NCBI RefSeq assembly: GCF_038003045.1
Contig: NZ_JBBOOK010000002.1
Span: forward strand, 620,001-684,000
DNA: 64,000 bases
From: Sporosarcina sp. FSL W7-1349
GTDB lineage: Bacteria; Bacillota; Bacilli; Bacillales_A; Planococcaceae
Reading direction: 5' to 3'
Shown here: positions 9,364 to 17,231 of the stretch, piece by piece
Numbering within the stretch: the first letter of the stretch is position 1
Layout: each line of letters opens with the position of its first letter
The notes under the pieces: model-generated
What the model saw: only the letters and a program-made list of their open reading frames with translations
Database searches by the model: none
Told to the model about the DNA's origin: nothing
Program-made: the position numbers and the translations under genes

Positions 9364-10518
9364 ATGGAACATTCAAAAGGCAAACAATTCTTATCTACTC
9401 TGGCGGCAGGTGTCCTCGGCTCGATGTTGACATTGGGCGTTGTTGCAAACACCGACTTGCTCACCGCTAAGACGCAAGAGGTTTCGGGAAGTGAAACGGC
9501 AACGGCCAATTATCAAGTGCAACCTACTTCCGTAAAAAGTGCGGCTTCCCTATCGGATATGGTAGAACAAGCTTCCGGAGCGATTGTCGGCATCGTCAAT
9601 TATCAAAATACGGGGAATCGGTTTGCACAGGCCAGCCAAAGTATCGAGGCCGGTTCCGGCTCAGGCGTGATTTATAAAATTGATGGAGATAATGCGCTAA
9701 TCGTCACAAACAACCATGTAATCGATGGGGCGGCCAAAGTGGAAGTCGTCTTGGACAATGGTAAGAAAACGGATGCCGAAATCATCGGAAAAGATGCGTT
9801 AAGCGATCTCGCTGTCTTGAAAATTGATGCCAAATATGCCGAAACCGTGCTGGAATTCGGCGATTCAGACACCCTCCGTGCTGGCGATCAGGTCATCGCG
9901 ATCGGGAATCCGCTCGGACTTGATTTTTCCGGAACGGTCACCCAAGGGATTGTCAGTGCGGTCAACCGGTCGATAGACGTCAAAACTTCGGCGGGCAACT
10001 GGGAAATGAACGTTATCCAAACAGACGCAGCCATCAATCCCGGTAACAGCGGCGGTGCTCTGCTTGATACGGACGGAAAAGTGGTCGGCATCAACAGCTT
10101 GAAAATTGCCGAGAACGGTGTGGAAGGCCTCGGCTTCGCCATTCCGAGCAATGACGTCATCCCGCTTCTTGAGGAGATGGTCGAACACGGCCAAGTGGAA
10201 CGGGCCTATATCGGCATCGGTCTTGCCGATCTTGCCGAAGTACCGGCCATGTACGTTCAAGACCTTCCAAAATCCGTGACAGGCGGTGTCTTGGTTACAA
10301 GCGTCGATCCTTCTTCAGCAGCAGGAAAAGCCGGCTTGCAACAACAGGATGTCATCACGGCGATCAACGGAACAGACATCGAAAATTCCGTAGAACTCCG
10401 TAAATTTCTCTATTCCGAGTTATCGGTCGGCGACAAAGCGAAGTTCACAATCTATCGTGGCAATGAAAAACAGACCATCGAACTGACCTTGACGAGCACG
10501 TCATCTAGAGAAGGGTAA
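9364..10518 (+). CDS. Membrane-anchored HtrA/DegP-type serine protease
   Basis: A 384-residue protein with an N-terminal signal-anchor at about residues 12-32, a trypsin-like domain and one PDZ domain (about 275-375). The triad is visible as His118 (NNHVIDG), Asp148 (SDLAVLKID) and Ser229 (NPGNSGGALL). HtrA proteases degrade or refold misfolded proteins at the outer face of the membrane. GGAGACGG precedes the ATG. It lies directly upstream of a two-component system, like B. subtilis htrB beside cssRS, so it may be a secretion-stress protease. It is shorter than B. subtilis HtrA because the segment before the anchor is brief. Confidence 0.93.
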   Translation: MEHSKGKQFLSTLAAGVLGSMLTLGVVANTDLLTAKTQEVSGSETATANYQVQPTSVKSAASLSDMVEQASGAIVGIVNYQNTGNRFAQASQSIEAGSGSGVIYKIDGDNALIVTNNHVIDGAAKVEVVLDNGKKTDAEIIGKDALSDLAVLKIDAKYAETVLEFGDSDTLRAGDQVIAIGNPLGLDFSGTVTQGIVSAVNRSIDVKTSAGNWEMNVIQTDAAINPGNSGGALLDTDGKVVGINSLKIAENGVEGLGFAIPSNDVIPLLEEMVEHGQVERAYIGIGLADLAEVPAMYVQDLPKSVTGGVLVTSVDPSSAAGKAGLQQQDVITAINGTDIENSVELRKFLYSELSVGDKAKFTIYRGNEKQTIELTLTSTSSREG

Positions 10519-10663
10519 AAACAAAAGCGCAACACTTTTTATTTACAGTATTGATCGGAAATTGCCCGTACTTCTTGAAACGCCGACTTCCTTGATAATC
10601 CTCCAAGGTTGATTATTTCCCGAAATCGTTTTACCTTGAATGAAAGGACAAGGAGGGCGGCCC

Positions 10664-11365
10664 ATGAAAATATTAGTGATTGAAGACAATGAAAGCGTGG
10701 CCTCGATGATTGAGCTCTTCTTTTCCAAGGAAGGGATCGACGGGGAATTTGTCCAGGACGGATTGGAAGGCTATCAGCGGGCAAGCGGCGAACATTGGGA
10801 TTGCCTGATCATCGATTGGATGCTCCCCGGCATGGACGGTGTCACGATTTGTCGGAAACTACGGCAAGCTGATGTCGATATTCCGATTATCATGCTGACC
10901 GCCAAAGATAGTGAATCCGATCAAGTGCTCGGCTTGGAAATGGGTGCGGACGATTATGTGACGAAACCGTTCAGCCCCCTCGCCCTCATGGCGCGTATCC
11001 GGGCGGTGACCCGACGTTATGCTCAGCCGCCTGTCCCTCCCGAGGAAGAAGGGGTTCTCCGGACAATCCATTTTAAAATGGACACCAACACCCGGGAAGT
11101 GTTGCTTGACGGAAAGCCGATCCCCAACTTGACACCGAAGGAATTCGATCTGCTTCATTTCTTCCTTCAACATCCGAGACAGGTGTTTTCCCGGGAGCAG
11201 CTCCTCGACCGTGTCTGGGGTTATGATTTTTACGGGGATGATCGCACCGTCGATGTCCATATCAAACGGCTGCGCACGAAAATCTCGACGGAAGACCGCC
11301 CCTTCTTCCATACTGTTTGGGGGGTCGGCTACCGATTTGATGAAACAAGTGGTGACCCGGCATGA
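10664..11365 (+). CDS. OmpR/PhoB-family response regulator
   Basis: A 233-residue regulator with a receiver domain (residues 1-115; phospho-acceptor Asp51 in IIDWMLPGMDG, Lys in VTKPF) and a C-terminal winged helix with YDFYGDDRTVDVHIKRLRTK. AAGGAGGGCGGCCC precedes the ATG at 10664; a frame-extending ATG eight codons upstream falls inside that site. Its end overlaps the kinase start by the ATGA arrangement. Its place beside an HtrA protease suggests a CssR-like role in envelope or secretion stress, but the sequence alone does not prove it. Confidence 0.93.
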   Translation: MKILVIEDNESVASMIELFFSKEGIDGEFVQDGLEGYQRASGEHWDCLIIDWMLPGMDGVTICRKLRQADVDIPIIMLTAKDSESDQVLGLEMGADDYVTKPFSPLALMARIRAVTRRYAQPPVPPEEEGVLRTIHFKMDTNTREVLLDGKPIPNLTPKEFDLLHFFLQHPRQVFSREQLLDRVWGYDFYGDDRTVDVHIKRLRTKISTEDRPFFHTVWGVGYRFDETSGDPA

Positions 11366-12780
11366 AAGTGAAGGTCCTCTACCAGCAGCTCGCCAGCCAT
11401 ATTAGCGTCATCTTAATCGCCTTTCTGCTGTTGAGCCTGCTGTTTTCCCATTATATTGAGCGATTCGTCTATGACAATAAAACTGAAGAGCTCACCTTGT
11501 ACGGCAAGGAAATCTTACGCGACATCGAAAGGGATCGGCCGAATTCCAACCGGATTCTCCAATCGTACGGTCATGTGCTGAACGGGCGGGATATCCAATA
11601 CAGCCTGTTCGACGAGAATTCCGCAATCATTTATTCCACCGGCTTGAAAACGCCTTTGGTGGAGTTGAATGAAAAAGAGTGGAACCTCATTACAAATGGA
11701 CATTCCGTCATCGTCAAGCAGGATTATAAACGATTTGACGTCGGCGTCACGTTCGTTTTGCTTCCTTATATCCATAACAACCAGTTCATCGGTGGCATCC
11801 TGCTCACCTCCCCCATCAAAGGATCTCGGGAGATCATTTCGCAGATGAATCATTATTTGATTTACACGACATTGATCGCTTTAGGAGTAGCACTTCTCAT
11901 CAGTTGGATTTTGTCGACGTTCCATGTGAAACGTGTCGAACGATTGCGGCAAGGTGCGTCACATGTAGCCCAAGGAGATTATACTGTCCGGATCCCTTCC
12001 TCGAATTTTGACGAAATCGGGGAGTTGTCCGGTGATTTCAATCGGATGGTGGAAAAGTTGGAAGCGTCGCAAGCAGAAATCGAGAACCTGGAAAATCGGC
12101 GGCGGCAATTCATGGCGGATGTCTCCCATGAGTTGCGGACTCCGCTGACGACAATCCGCGGCATCATGGAAGGGTTGCGCAATGATATGATTTCTGAATC
12201 GGAAAAGGAAAAAGGCTTGAACCTAGCGAGCAGTGAAACAATGCGGCTCATCCGTCTGGTGAATGAAAACCTCGATTACGAAAAGATTCGGGCCAATCAA
12301 GTGAAACTCGATAAGCAGAGCATCCAGCTCATCGATTTATTCGAGATTACGAAGGAACAATTGGAAGGACAGGCACAGAACAGAGGGAATAGCATTCAGA
12401 TCGAGGTCGAGCCGACAATCCATGTTCTGGCCGACTATGACAGGCTTCTGCAAGTGCTGATCAATATTACAAAAAACAGCATCCAGTTCACAGAGAATGG
12501 ATTGATTCGACTACGGGGCTTCGACGAAGAAGAATACACCATCATTGAAATCGAGGACACCGGAATCGGCATGGACCCGGAAGAAATTGAAAAGATTTGG
12601 AGCCGCTTCTACAAGGCGATCGTCTCCCGGACAACGAATCCATACGGGGAATTCGGCCTCGGCCTGTCCATCGTCAAACAACTGATCACCCTCCACGGCG
12701 GAACGATCGAAGTCGCCAGTGCGAAGGGACAAGGAACCGTGTTCACCATTGCCTTGCCGAAAACTGCGGGAGATTCTTGA
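11362..12780 (+). CDS. Membrane sensor histidine kinase
   Basis: A 472-residue kinase with a transmembrane segment at about 13-33, an extracytoplasmic sensor of about 130 residues, a second membrane segment near 163-185, a HAMP linker, the H-box DVSHELRTPLTT with His256, and an ATPase domain with N, G1 (DTGIGM) and G2 (GLGLSIVKQ) motifs. It is the cognate partner of the overlapping regulator. The sensor resembles the small extracellular domains of envelope-stress kinases. The CssS assignment is inference from the adjoining protease. Confidence 0.92.
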   Translation: MKVKVLYQQLASHISVILIAFLLLSLLFSHYIERFVYDNKTEELTLYGKEILRDIERDRPNSNRILQSYGHVLNGRDIQYSLFDENSAIIYSTGLKTPLVELNEKEWNLITNGHSVIVKQDYKRFDVGVTFVLLPYIHNNQFIGGILLTSPIKGSREIISQMNHYLIYTTLIALGVALLISWILSTFHVKRVERLRQGASHVAQGDYTVRIPSSNFDEIGELSGDFNRMVEKLEASQAEIENLENRRRQFMADVSHELRTPLTTIRGIMEGLRNDMISESEKEKGLNLASSETMRLIRLVNENLDYEKIRANQVKLDKQSIQLIDLFEITKEQLEGQAQNRGNSIQIEVEPTIHVLADYDRLLQVLINITKNSIQFTENGLIRLRGFDEEEYTIIEIEDTGIGMDPEEIEKIWSRFYKAIVSRTTNPYGEFGLGLSIVKQLITLHGGTIEVASAKGQGTVFTIALPKTAGDS

Positions 12781-12809
12781 ACGTCCGGATGTTTTCCCGA
12801 GCGAAAGTG

Positions 12810-12925
12810 CCGACTTGCAAGCGAACCGGACTAAAGTACAAGCAACCGGCTACGGAATGCAAGCAAGCTGGTCGGCAATGCAATCAAACCTCGAACCAAT
12901 TCAATTAACCTCCGTCTGGCATCCG
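12810..12925. repeat. 21-bp tandem repeat between convergent genes
   Basis: A TGCAAG-like core recurs at 12816, 12837, 12858, 12879 and 12900, exactly 21 bp apart each time, drifting through TACAAG and TGCAAT to TTCAAT. The flanking bases also drift. The array lies after the kinase stop and before the converging tetR gene. Confidence 0.75.
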
Positions 12926-12936
12926 TTGCAACTTAA

Positions 12937-12973
12937 AAAGGCTGTCCCCTTGTACATCTTGGAGACAGCCTTT
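12937..12973. terminator. Terminator between the kinase and tetR
   Basis: AAAGGCTGTC pairs with GACAGCCTTT around a 17-base loop. A and T runs on the two sides fit use in both directions. Confidence 0.75.
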
Positions 12974-13045
12974 CATTCTGCTTGGGCCAAATAAATAATC
13001 CCTTCTCTTTGAATGACATCAAACTTACGACAAACAAAAATTTCT

Positions 13046-13633
13046 TCACTGCTGACAGATGGAATCGATGTGGTAGCGGATCGTGGCAATCACTTGTTCA
13101 CTCTTCAAACGCTTCGGCTCGAAGAAAGCATGGATGGCAATTCCATCAATGAGGGAATAAAGCCGCTCAACCTCCAACTCAAAATCAAGCCCTTCTTTCA
13201 ACACCCCGCTTGCCGCTAAATGGCCCACCAGTTTTTGTACACCTTCCAAAATCATATCCTCTGGTATCGCTAATGTATCTTTCCGATGCCGGACATGAGC
13301 CATGAACGCAAACCACACTTCCATTTCAGCACGTGTCTCGGCATTCACCGGCACAATTTCCAACAAAACGGCGATGACCATTTCTTTCGGCTGCAAATCC
13401 CTTGTTACGACAGATCCGATTCGCGCGGTCGCCCGCTCTTGCACGAGAGTCATTGCATAGACTAGCAAATCATCTTGGTTCGAAAAATAATGACGGAGCG
13501 CTCCGAGCGAGAGCCCCGCCTCCTCCGCAATATTCCGCACTGTTGCCCCTTCCATCCCTTTATCCAAAATGACCCGCCACATTGCCTCGGCAATCTGCTC
13601 GCGTCTTTTCTCGTGATCGACAATTTTCGGCAT
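13046..13633 (-). CDS. TetR/AcrR-family transcriptional regulator
   Basis: A 195-residue repressor with an N-terminal helix-turn-helix at about residues 25-46 (GATVRNIAEEAGLSLGALRHYF) and an all-helical ligand domain. It is divergent from a membrane protein gene. The gap between them holds a perfect 18-bp palindrome and a near copy, so autorepression plus control of the neighbour is the natural reading. The ligand is unknown. The stop TGA at 13046 follows ICQQ. Confidence 0.9.
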   Translation of the reverse strand: MPKIVDHEKRREQIAEAMWRVILDKGMEGATVRNIAEEAGLSLGALRHYFSNQDDLLVYAMTLVQERATARIGSVVTRDLQPKEMVIAVLLEIVPVNAETRAEMEVWFAFMAHVRHRKDTLAIPEDMILEGVQKLVGHLAASGVLKEGLDFELEVERLYSLIDGIAIHAFFEPKRLKSEQVIATIRYHIDSICQQ

Positions 13634-13671
13634 ACTTTTATTTTAGCAAATTAATTTTTCTGCGCAATATA

Positions 13672-13688
13672 TAGTACACTTGTATTAA
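13672..13688. promoter_or_regulatory. TetR operator, copy 1
   Basis: TAGTACACTTGTATTAA matches the perfect palindrome at 13719-13736 in 15 of 17 aligned bases. It overlaps the -35 of the rightward promoter and lies 38 bases from the tetR start. Confidence 0.65.
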
Positions 13689-13709
13689 ATAAAACAAATA
13701 ATGTATAAT
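13680..13709 (+). promoter_or_regulatory. Promoter of the TetR-divergent membrane protein gene
   Basis: TTGTAT at 13680-13685 and TATAAT at 13704-13709 are 18 bases apart. The -35 lies inside operator copy 1 and operator copy 2 begins 10 bases after the -10, a layout suited to repression. Confidence 0.6.
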
Positions 13710-13718
13710 AACTTTAAA

Positions 13719-13736
13719 TTAATACAATTGTATTAA
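13719..13736. promoter_or_regulatory. TetR operator, copy 2 (perfect palindrome)
   Basis: TTAATACAATTGTATTAA is an 18-base perfect palindrome just downstream of the rightward -10 and 16 bases before the gene start. Confidence 0.75.
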
Positions 13737-13752
13737 AAAGGAGTGTGCGCTT

Positions 13753-14307
13753 ATGAATTTGATCGCCTGGACGATTATTGCATGTGAGATTGGTTTTTGG
13801 ATCGTCATCCTGCTTGGGTTACTGACCCGTTATGTGTTCAACCGGAAACAGCTCGGCTTGTTTTTCTTGGCCCTGACTCCCGTTATCGATCTTCTATTAT
13901 TGACCGTCACCGCAATAGATTTATACAACGGCGCAGCGGCAACACAGATCCATGCCTTGGCCGCTGTGTACCTGGGCGTATCGATTGCGTTCGGTAAAAG
14001 CATGATTCGTTGGGCTGATGAACGGTTTCGCTACTATGTCAAAAAACAAGGCGAGAAGCCAAAGCGAAAAACCGGTTGGGCATACGCACGCCACTCCATG
14101 AAAGGGTCATTCCAGCATCTTGTTGCTTTCTTAATCGGTGGTGCTCTGTTACTGCTGATGATTTATCTCATCGGTGATTCGGAAAAAACGACCGCCCTAT
14201 CCGGCGTGCTGAAAACATGGGCACTTATCCTTGGCATCGACTTCGCAATTTCTGTTTCGTATTTCATTTGGCCACGGCCGGAAAAAAAGAAACATAATGT
14301 TTCCTAA
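13753..14307 (+). CDS. Small multi-pass membrane protein under TetR control
   Basis: A 184-residue protein with about five hydrophobic segments (near residues 5-25, 35-55, 67-85, 120-140 and 152-172) and a basic loop KKQGEKPKRKTGWAYARHS around 98-115. It resembles B. subtilis YmcC-type membrane proteins, but I hold that loosely. AAGGAG precedes the ATG. Divergent TetR regulators often control exporters, yet this protein is smaller than known drug pumps and has no recognised transport motif. Confidence 0.75.
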   Translation: MNLIAWTIIACEIGFWIVILLGLLTRYVFNRKQLGLFFLALTPVIDLLLLTVTAIDLYNGAAATQIHALAAVYLGVSIAFGKSMIRWADERFRYYVKKQGEKPKRKTGWAYARHSMKGSFQHLVAFLIGGALLLLMIYLIGDSEKTTALSGVLKTWALILGIDFAISVSYFIWPRPEKKKHNVS

Positions 14308-14328
14308 TGGTACGGGCGCACCTAAAAA

Positions 14329-14360
14329 AGAACAACCGGCCCCCGCAGGCCGGTTGTTCT
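14329..14360. terminator. Bidirectional terminator
   Basis: AGAACAACCGGC (14329-14340) and GCCGGTTGTTCT (14349-14360) form a perfect 12-bp stem with A and T tracts outside. It serves the membrane protein gene and the converging wrbA, whose stop codon begins at the stem edge. Confidence 0.9.
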
Positions 14361-14965
14361 TATGCGTTCAGATGTTGCAATGCTTCTGCCACTTGTACAG
14401 TGCGTTTAGCTTGGTGTTTGACAGCAGCTTGCACGTCCTCAATCATTTTGCCATCCTGTCCCACCGTGACGCTTGTTCCATATGGGTTACCACCCGCCCC
14501 GAATGTGACGGCATCCGTGTAGCCCGGTGCTGCGACAATCGCTCCCCAGTGATACATGGTCGTGTACAAAGAGAGGATAGTCGCTTCTTGGCCGCCATGT
14601 GGATTTTGTGCAGAGGACATGGCGCTCACGGCTTTATTCGCAAGCTTGCCTTGCGCCCAAAGACCGCCTGTCGTATCCAGGAAGTTCTTCATCTGCCCGG
14701 GCATATTGCCGAACCGGGTCGGTACGCTGAAAATGATGGCATCCGCCCATTCCAAATCCGCTGGAGCAACATCCGGCACGTCTTTTGTCGCGTCCACATG
14801 CGCCCGCCATGCCTCATTAGAATCAATAGCTGCTTGAGGTGCAGTCTCAGGAGCTTTCAACACCTTGACTTCCGAGCCGGCTTCCTTCGCCGCCTCCGCC
14901 GCCCATTGAGCGAGCTGGTAATTGGTCCCCGTCGAGCTATAATACACAATGGCTGTTTTCACCAT
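14360..14965 (-). CDS. wrbA: NAD(P)H:quinone oxidoreductase WrbA-type flavoprotein
   Basis: A 201-residue flavodoxin-fold protein. The FMN phosphate loop is YYSSTGTNYQLAQW near residues 8-21; PTRFGNMPGQMKNFLDTT, FTSA-like SAQNPHGGQEATI and the GNPYGTS loop are characteristic of WrbA. It reduces quinones by two electrons, avoiding semiquinones. The ATG at 14965 follows GAGAGGAGAAGAGG; an upstream in-frame codon at 15001 has nothing comparable. It lies 58 bases downstream of the MhqD-like gene on the same strand, a quinone-defence pairing. Confidence 0.9.
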   Translation of the reverse strand: MVKTAIVYYSSTGTNYQLAQWAAEAAKEAGSEVKVLKAPETAPQAAIDSNEAWRAHVDATKDVPDVAPADLEWADAIIFSVPTRFGNMPGQMKNFLDTTGGLWAQGKLANKAVSAMSSAQNPHGGQEATILSLYTTMYHWGAIVAAPGYTDAVTFGAGGNPYGTSVTVGQDGKMIEDVQAAVKHQAKRTVQVAEALQHLNA

Positions 14966-15023
14966 ATTCCTCTTCTCCTCTCTTGATTTCCAAAATAGCA
15001 TGTCTATCCGATCTTCTTTTTAT

Positions 15024-15635
15024 TCACTGGACGATGTTCTTTCCATACCAATCCGCCGCGGCTTCCACTTCCGATCGGGTGAGTGAATGACCGTTCATTT
15101 CCCAATGAATCGCCGTTTTCGCACCTGCCCCATTCAATAAATTCGCCAATTCCTCCGCTTCTTCCGGCGGACACATCGGATCGTTCTTCCCTGCAGCTAT
15201 GAACACCCGGACCCCTGCCAAATCGGGCAACTCCACCCCGCGTCGAGGAACCATCGGATGATGCAGGATGGCCCCCTTCAAACTGTTTGCATGATGGAAT
15301 AGCAAACTCCCCGCAATATTGGCACCGTTTGAATACCCGATCGCCACCACATTGGAACGCTCGAAGTTATATTTTTCGGCAGCCTCGTCAAGGAATTGGT
15401 GCAATTCTGCCGTCCGGGCAATCAAATCCTCCTCGTCAAACACTCCTTCCGCCAAGCGCCGGAAGAAACGGGGCATGCCGTGTTCCGACACATTCCCACG
15501 CACACTCAACACCGATGCTTGCGGATCGACCCACTCCGCCAATTGCAATAAATCCTGTTCCGTTCCGCCCGTGCCGTGCAGCAGAAGCAAGGTTGGCCTT
15601 TTCGGATTCTGTCCTTCTTTGAATATATGGATCAT
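15024..15635 (-). CDS. mhqD: MhqD-like alpha/beta hydrolase (carboxylesterase/phospholipase family)
   Basis: A 203-residue alpha/beta hydrolase, the same length as B. subtilis MhqD. The oxyanion segment LLLHGTGGTEQDLL is near residue 18, the nucleophile serine lies in GYSNGANIA near residue 104, Asp is in GKNDPM and His in MNGHSL near the end. MhqD belongs to the methylhydroquinone-inducible set repressed by MhqR. A near-palindromic MhqR-like operator lies 17 bases upstream of the start. With wrbA downstream it forms a likely quinone/electrophile response operon. The substrate is not known. Confidence 0.85.
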   Translation of the reverse strand: MIHIFKEGQNPKRPTLLLLHGTGGTEQDLLQLAEWVDPQASVLSVRGNVSEHGMPRFFRRLAEGVFDEEDLIARTAELHQFLDEAAEKYNFERSNVVAIGYSNGANIAGSLLFHHANSLKGAILHHPMVPRRGVELPDLAGVRVFIAAGKNDPMCPPEEAEELANLLNGAGAKTAIHWEMNGHSLTRSEVEAAADWYGKNIVQ

Positions 15636-15651
15636 TTCTTCACCTCGTAAT

Positions 15652-15671
15652 TTATCTTTAATTCAAGATAA
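15652..15671. promoter_or_regulatory. MhqR-like operator
   Basis: TTATCTTTAATTCAAGATAA is palindromic except for one symmetrical mismatch pair and matches my memory of the MhqR site (TATCT...GAATTC...AGATA). It stands directly upstream of the mhqD-like gene. No MhqR gene is in the window. Confidence 0.6.
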
Positions 15672-15709
15672 ATATATCAGTGCTTCTCCCGGCTGTCAAA
15701 AAGTCTGTT

Positions 15710-16906
15710 TCACTGCAGGTTCGAAATGCGCCAATATTGCCAAGCGACAATCCGCGACATCCAGGCAAGTCCTTTGCTTGCCGCGAGGTGGATGTCTTCC
15801 CAATCTCCATCGCCTCTAGCCAAATAGACTTCATGATGTGGGGCTTGATCATGATAGCCCCAAATATCGAACAAACCGTCCCGCCGCATGACCGCCGTTA
15901 CTTCGTAGTCGATTTGCGGTGCTGTAGTCAGCGGATTGCCGACTGCATGCTGAAGGAGAAAGCCGGTCTCATCTTCCCCGTGATCCAATCGTTCCAGCGT
16001 GATACCGTCGGGTGAAGCGGTCGCCCGTTCCCGAAAACGCTTCAAATAATTATAGGCGACCGACTCCCCGACCTGCTTCGTAAAGGTCAATGGAGAACGA
16101 GCTAAATCATAGGTAAGTTCGATATCGACCCGCGTCCGGAAACCTTTGCCGTCCGAAGCAAAACCTCGGCCATCTCCTTTGAAATAATGGTTCGGCGACA
16201 GGACATTGGGGTTCGTAATCCATTGCTCTTGCAAGAAAGTCGTATAGCGGAATTTCCAGTGGTCCACCCGTTTCCGAGCTTTCTTCTCCTTGACAGGCAA
16301 CAGCAACTGACTCGGGGATGCAATTTCCTTTGTCATTAAAAATTGCTCTACTTCCGCCTCTTCTTTCGTAGCAAACGGATTGACGGCGCCAAACACTTGT
16401 GACACAACGGATTTGCTGACGTTCAACCGTTCCTCGGACTGGGCCAAGGGGCGTTCTGCGTGGATGGAGTAGATGGAAGGTTCGTCTACTAGGATGTCCC
16501 GGTCAATATAACGATTCCCTCTCACCGTTTCTACATAAACCCCGTTGCGGAAAATATGATATTCTTCGATGTCTTTGATCTTCTCCCAAGACAGCGCAAT
16601 CTGTGTCTTGGCAACAATTGTTGTCATGACGATGGATTGCAGGGGATTCTCCTTATTCTTTTCCTCTGCGAACGCAGATGTTTGAAGAACGATCACATCG
16701 ACCACTTCCCCATTTTCAAGCCGTTCGACCGTGTACGTATAGAATTTCGCATGGGTGAAATCCCCATCACTGAACTCCGCGACCGTCCCTTCGTACAAAT
16801 GCGTTCCATCTTTATACACACGATACAGTCCGCCGACATCATTCCATGTGAATGAAATGAGATCCGCCTTGTGCAAGACTGTCTGAATCTCAAATAATGA
16901 CTGCAT
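15710..16906 (-). CDS. DUF3238 protein with two fibronectin-III-like repeats
   Basis: A 398-residue protein without an obvious signal peptide. Two similar N-terminal modules are visible, each with a W-x-x-x segment followed by YxVYKDGTHLYEGT or YHIFRNGVYVETVRG, the shape of Fn3-type strands (about 15-75 and 100-155). The C-terminal 180 residues match DUF3238 as I recall it (TRVDIELTYDL, LTTAPQIDYEV, HHEVYLARGDG). GGAGG precedes the ATG. The function is unknown; DUF3238 proteins occur in spore formers. It is divergent from the thiamine operon. Confidence 0.75.
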   Translation of the reverse strand: MQSLFEIQTVLHKADLISFTWNDVGGLYRVYKDGTHLYEGTVAEFSDGDFTHAKFYTYTVERLENGEVVDVIVLQTSAFAEEKNKENPLQSIVMTTIVAKTQIALSWEKIKDIEEYHIFRNGVYVETVRGNRYIDRDILVDEPSIYSIHAERPLAQSEERLNVSKSVVSQVFGAVNPFATKEEAEVEQFLMTKEIASPSQLLLPVKEKKARKRVDHWKFRYTTFLQEQWITNPNVLSPNHYFKGDGRGFASDGKGFRTRVDIELTYDLARSPLTFTKQVGESVAYNYLKRFRERATASPDGITLERLDHGEDETGFLLQHAVGNPLTTAPQIDYEVTAVMRRDGLFDIWGYHDQAPHHEVYLARGDGDWEDIHLAASKGLAWMSRIVAWQYWRISNLQ

Positions 16907-16992
16907 GGACGCGAAGCCTCCTTCTACTCTTCATAATTGCTTGTTTTGGAAGAGACTAAACCTGGTTGGGCATCTTATTCCGAATTCCCTTA

Positions 16993-17020
16993 TTGCTATC
17001 ACTTGAAACTATGTTATAGT
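16993..17020 (+). promoter_or_regulatory. Promoter of the thiamine salvage operon
   Basis: TTGCTA (16993-16998) and TATAGT (17015-17020) are 16 bases apart and lie just upstream of the TPP riboswitch. Confidence 0.5.
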
Positions 17021-17045
17021 GAAGTGGAAAATAAATTCATATTTC

Positions 17046-17140
17046 ACCACTAGGGGAGTCCTGTAGAAGGACTGAGACGCGTATGGATATGCGGACCCTT
17101 GGAACCTGATCTGGTTGATGCCAGCGGAGGGAAGTGGAGT
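17046..17140 (+). promoter_or_regulatory. TPP riboswitch (THI element)
   Basis: The region holds the conserved CTGAGA of the pyrimidine-sensing arm, ACCCTTGGAACCTGATCTGG of the pyrophosphate-sensing arm, and ATGCCAGCGGAGGGAAGTGG closing P1 with the starting CCACTAGGGG. It is followed by a terminator hairpin, so TPP binding should attenuate transcription of thiM-thiD-thiE-thiW. Confidence 0.97.
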
Positions 17141-17171
17141 GGCAATTGCAATCGTTCATTTTTCCAACACG

Positions 17172-17206
17172 TCCGCTTCCTGATCCGATCAGGAGGCGGA
17201 TTTTTT
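17172..17206 (+). terminator. TPP riboswitch expression-platform terminator
   Basis: TCCGCTTCCTGATC pairs with GATCAGGAGGCGGA with almost no loop and runs into six T residues, 25 bases before the thiM start. Confidence 0.88.
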
Positions 17207-17231
17207 AATGTCAAAAAAGGAGTGGATTGTC

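Noticed and set aside
12983..13045. Short coding-looking frame after tetR on the minus strand (reads EEIFVCRKFDVIQREGIIYLAQAE-like)
   Set aside because: It is only about 25 codons, has no start codon of its own, and would need a frameshift from tetR, whose own end looks normal.
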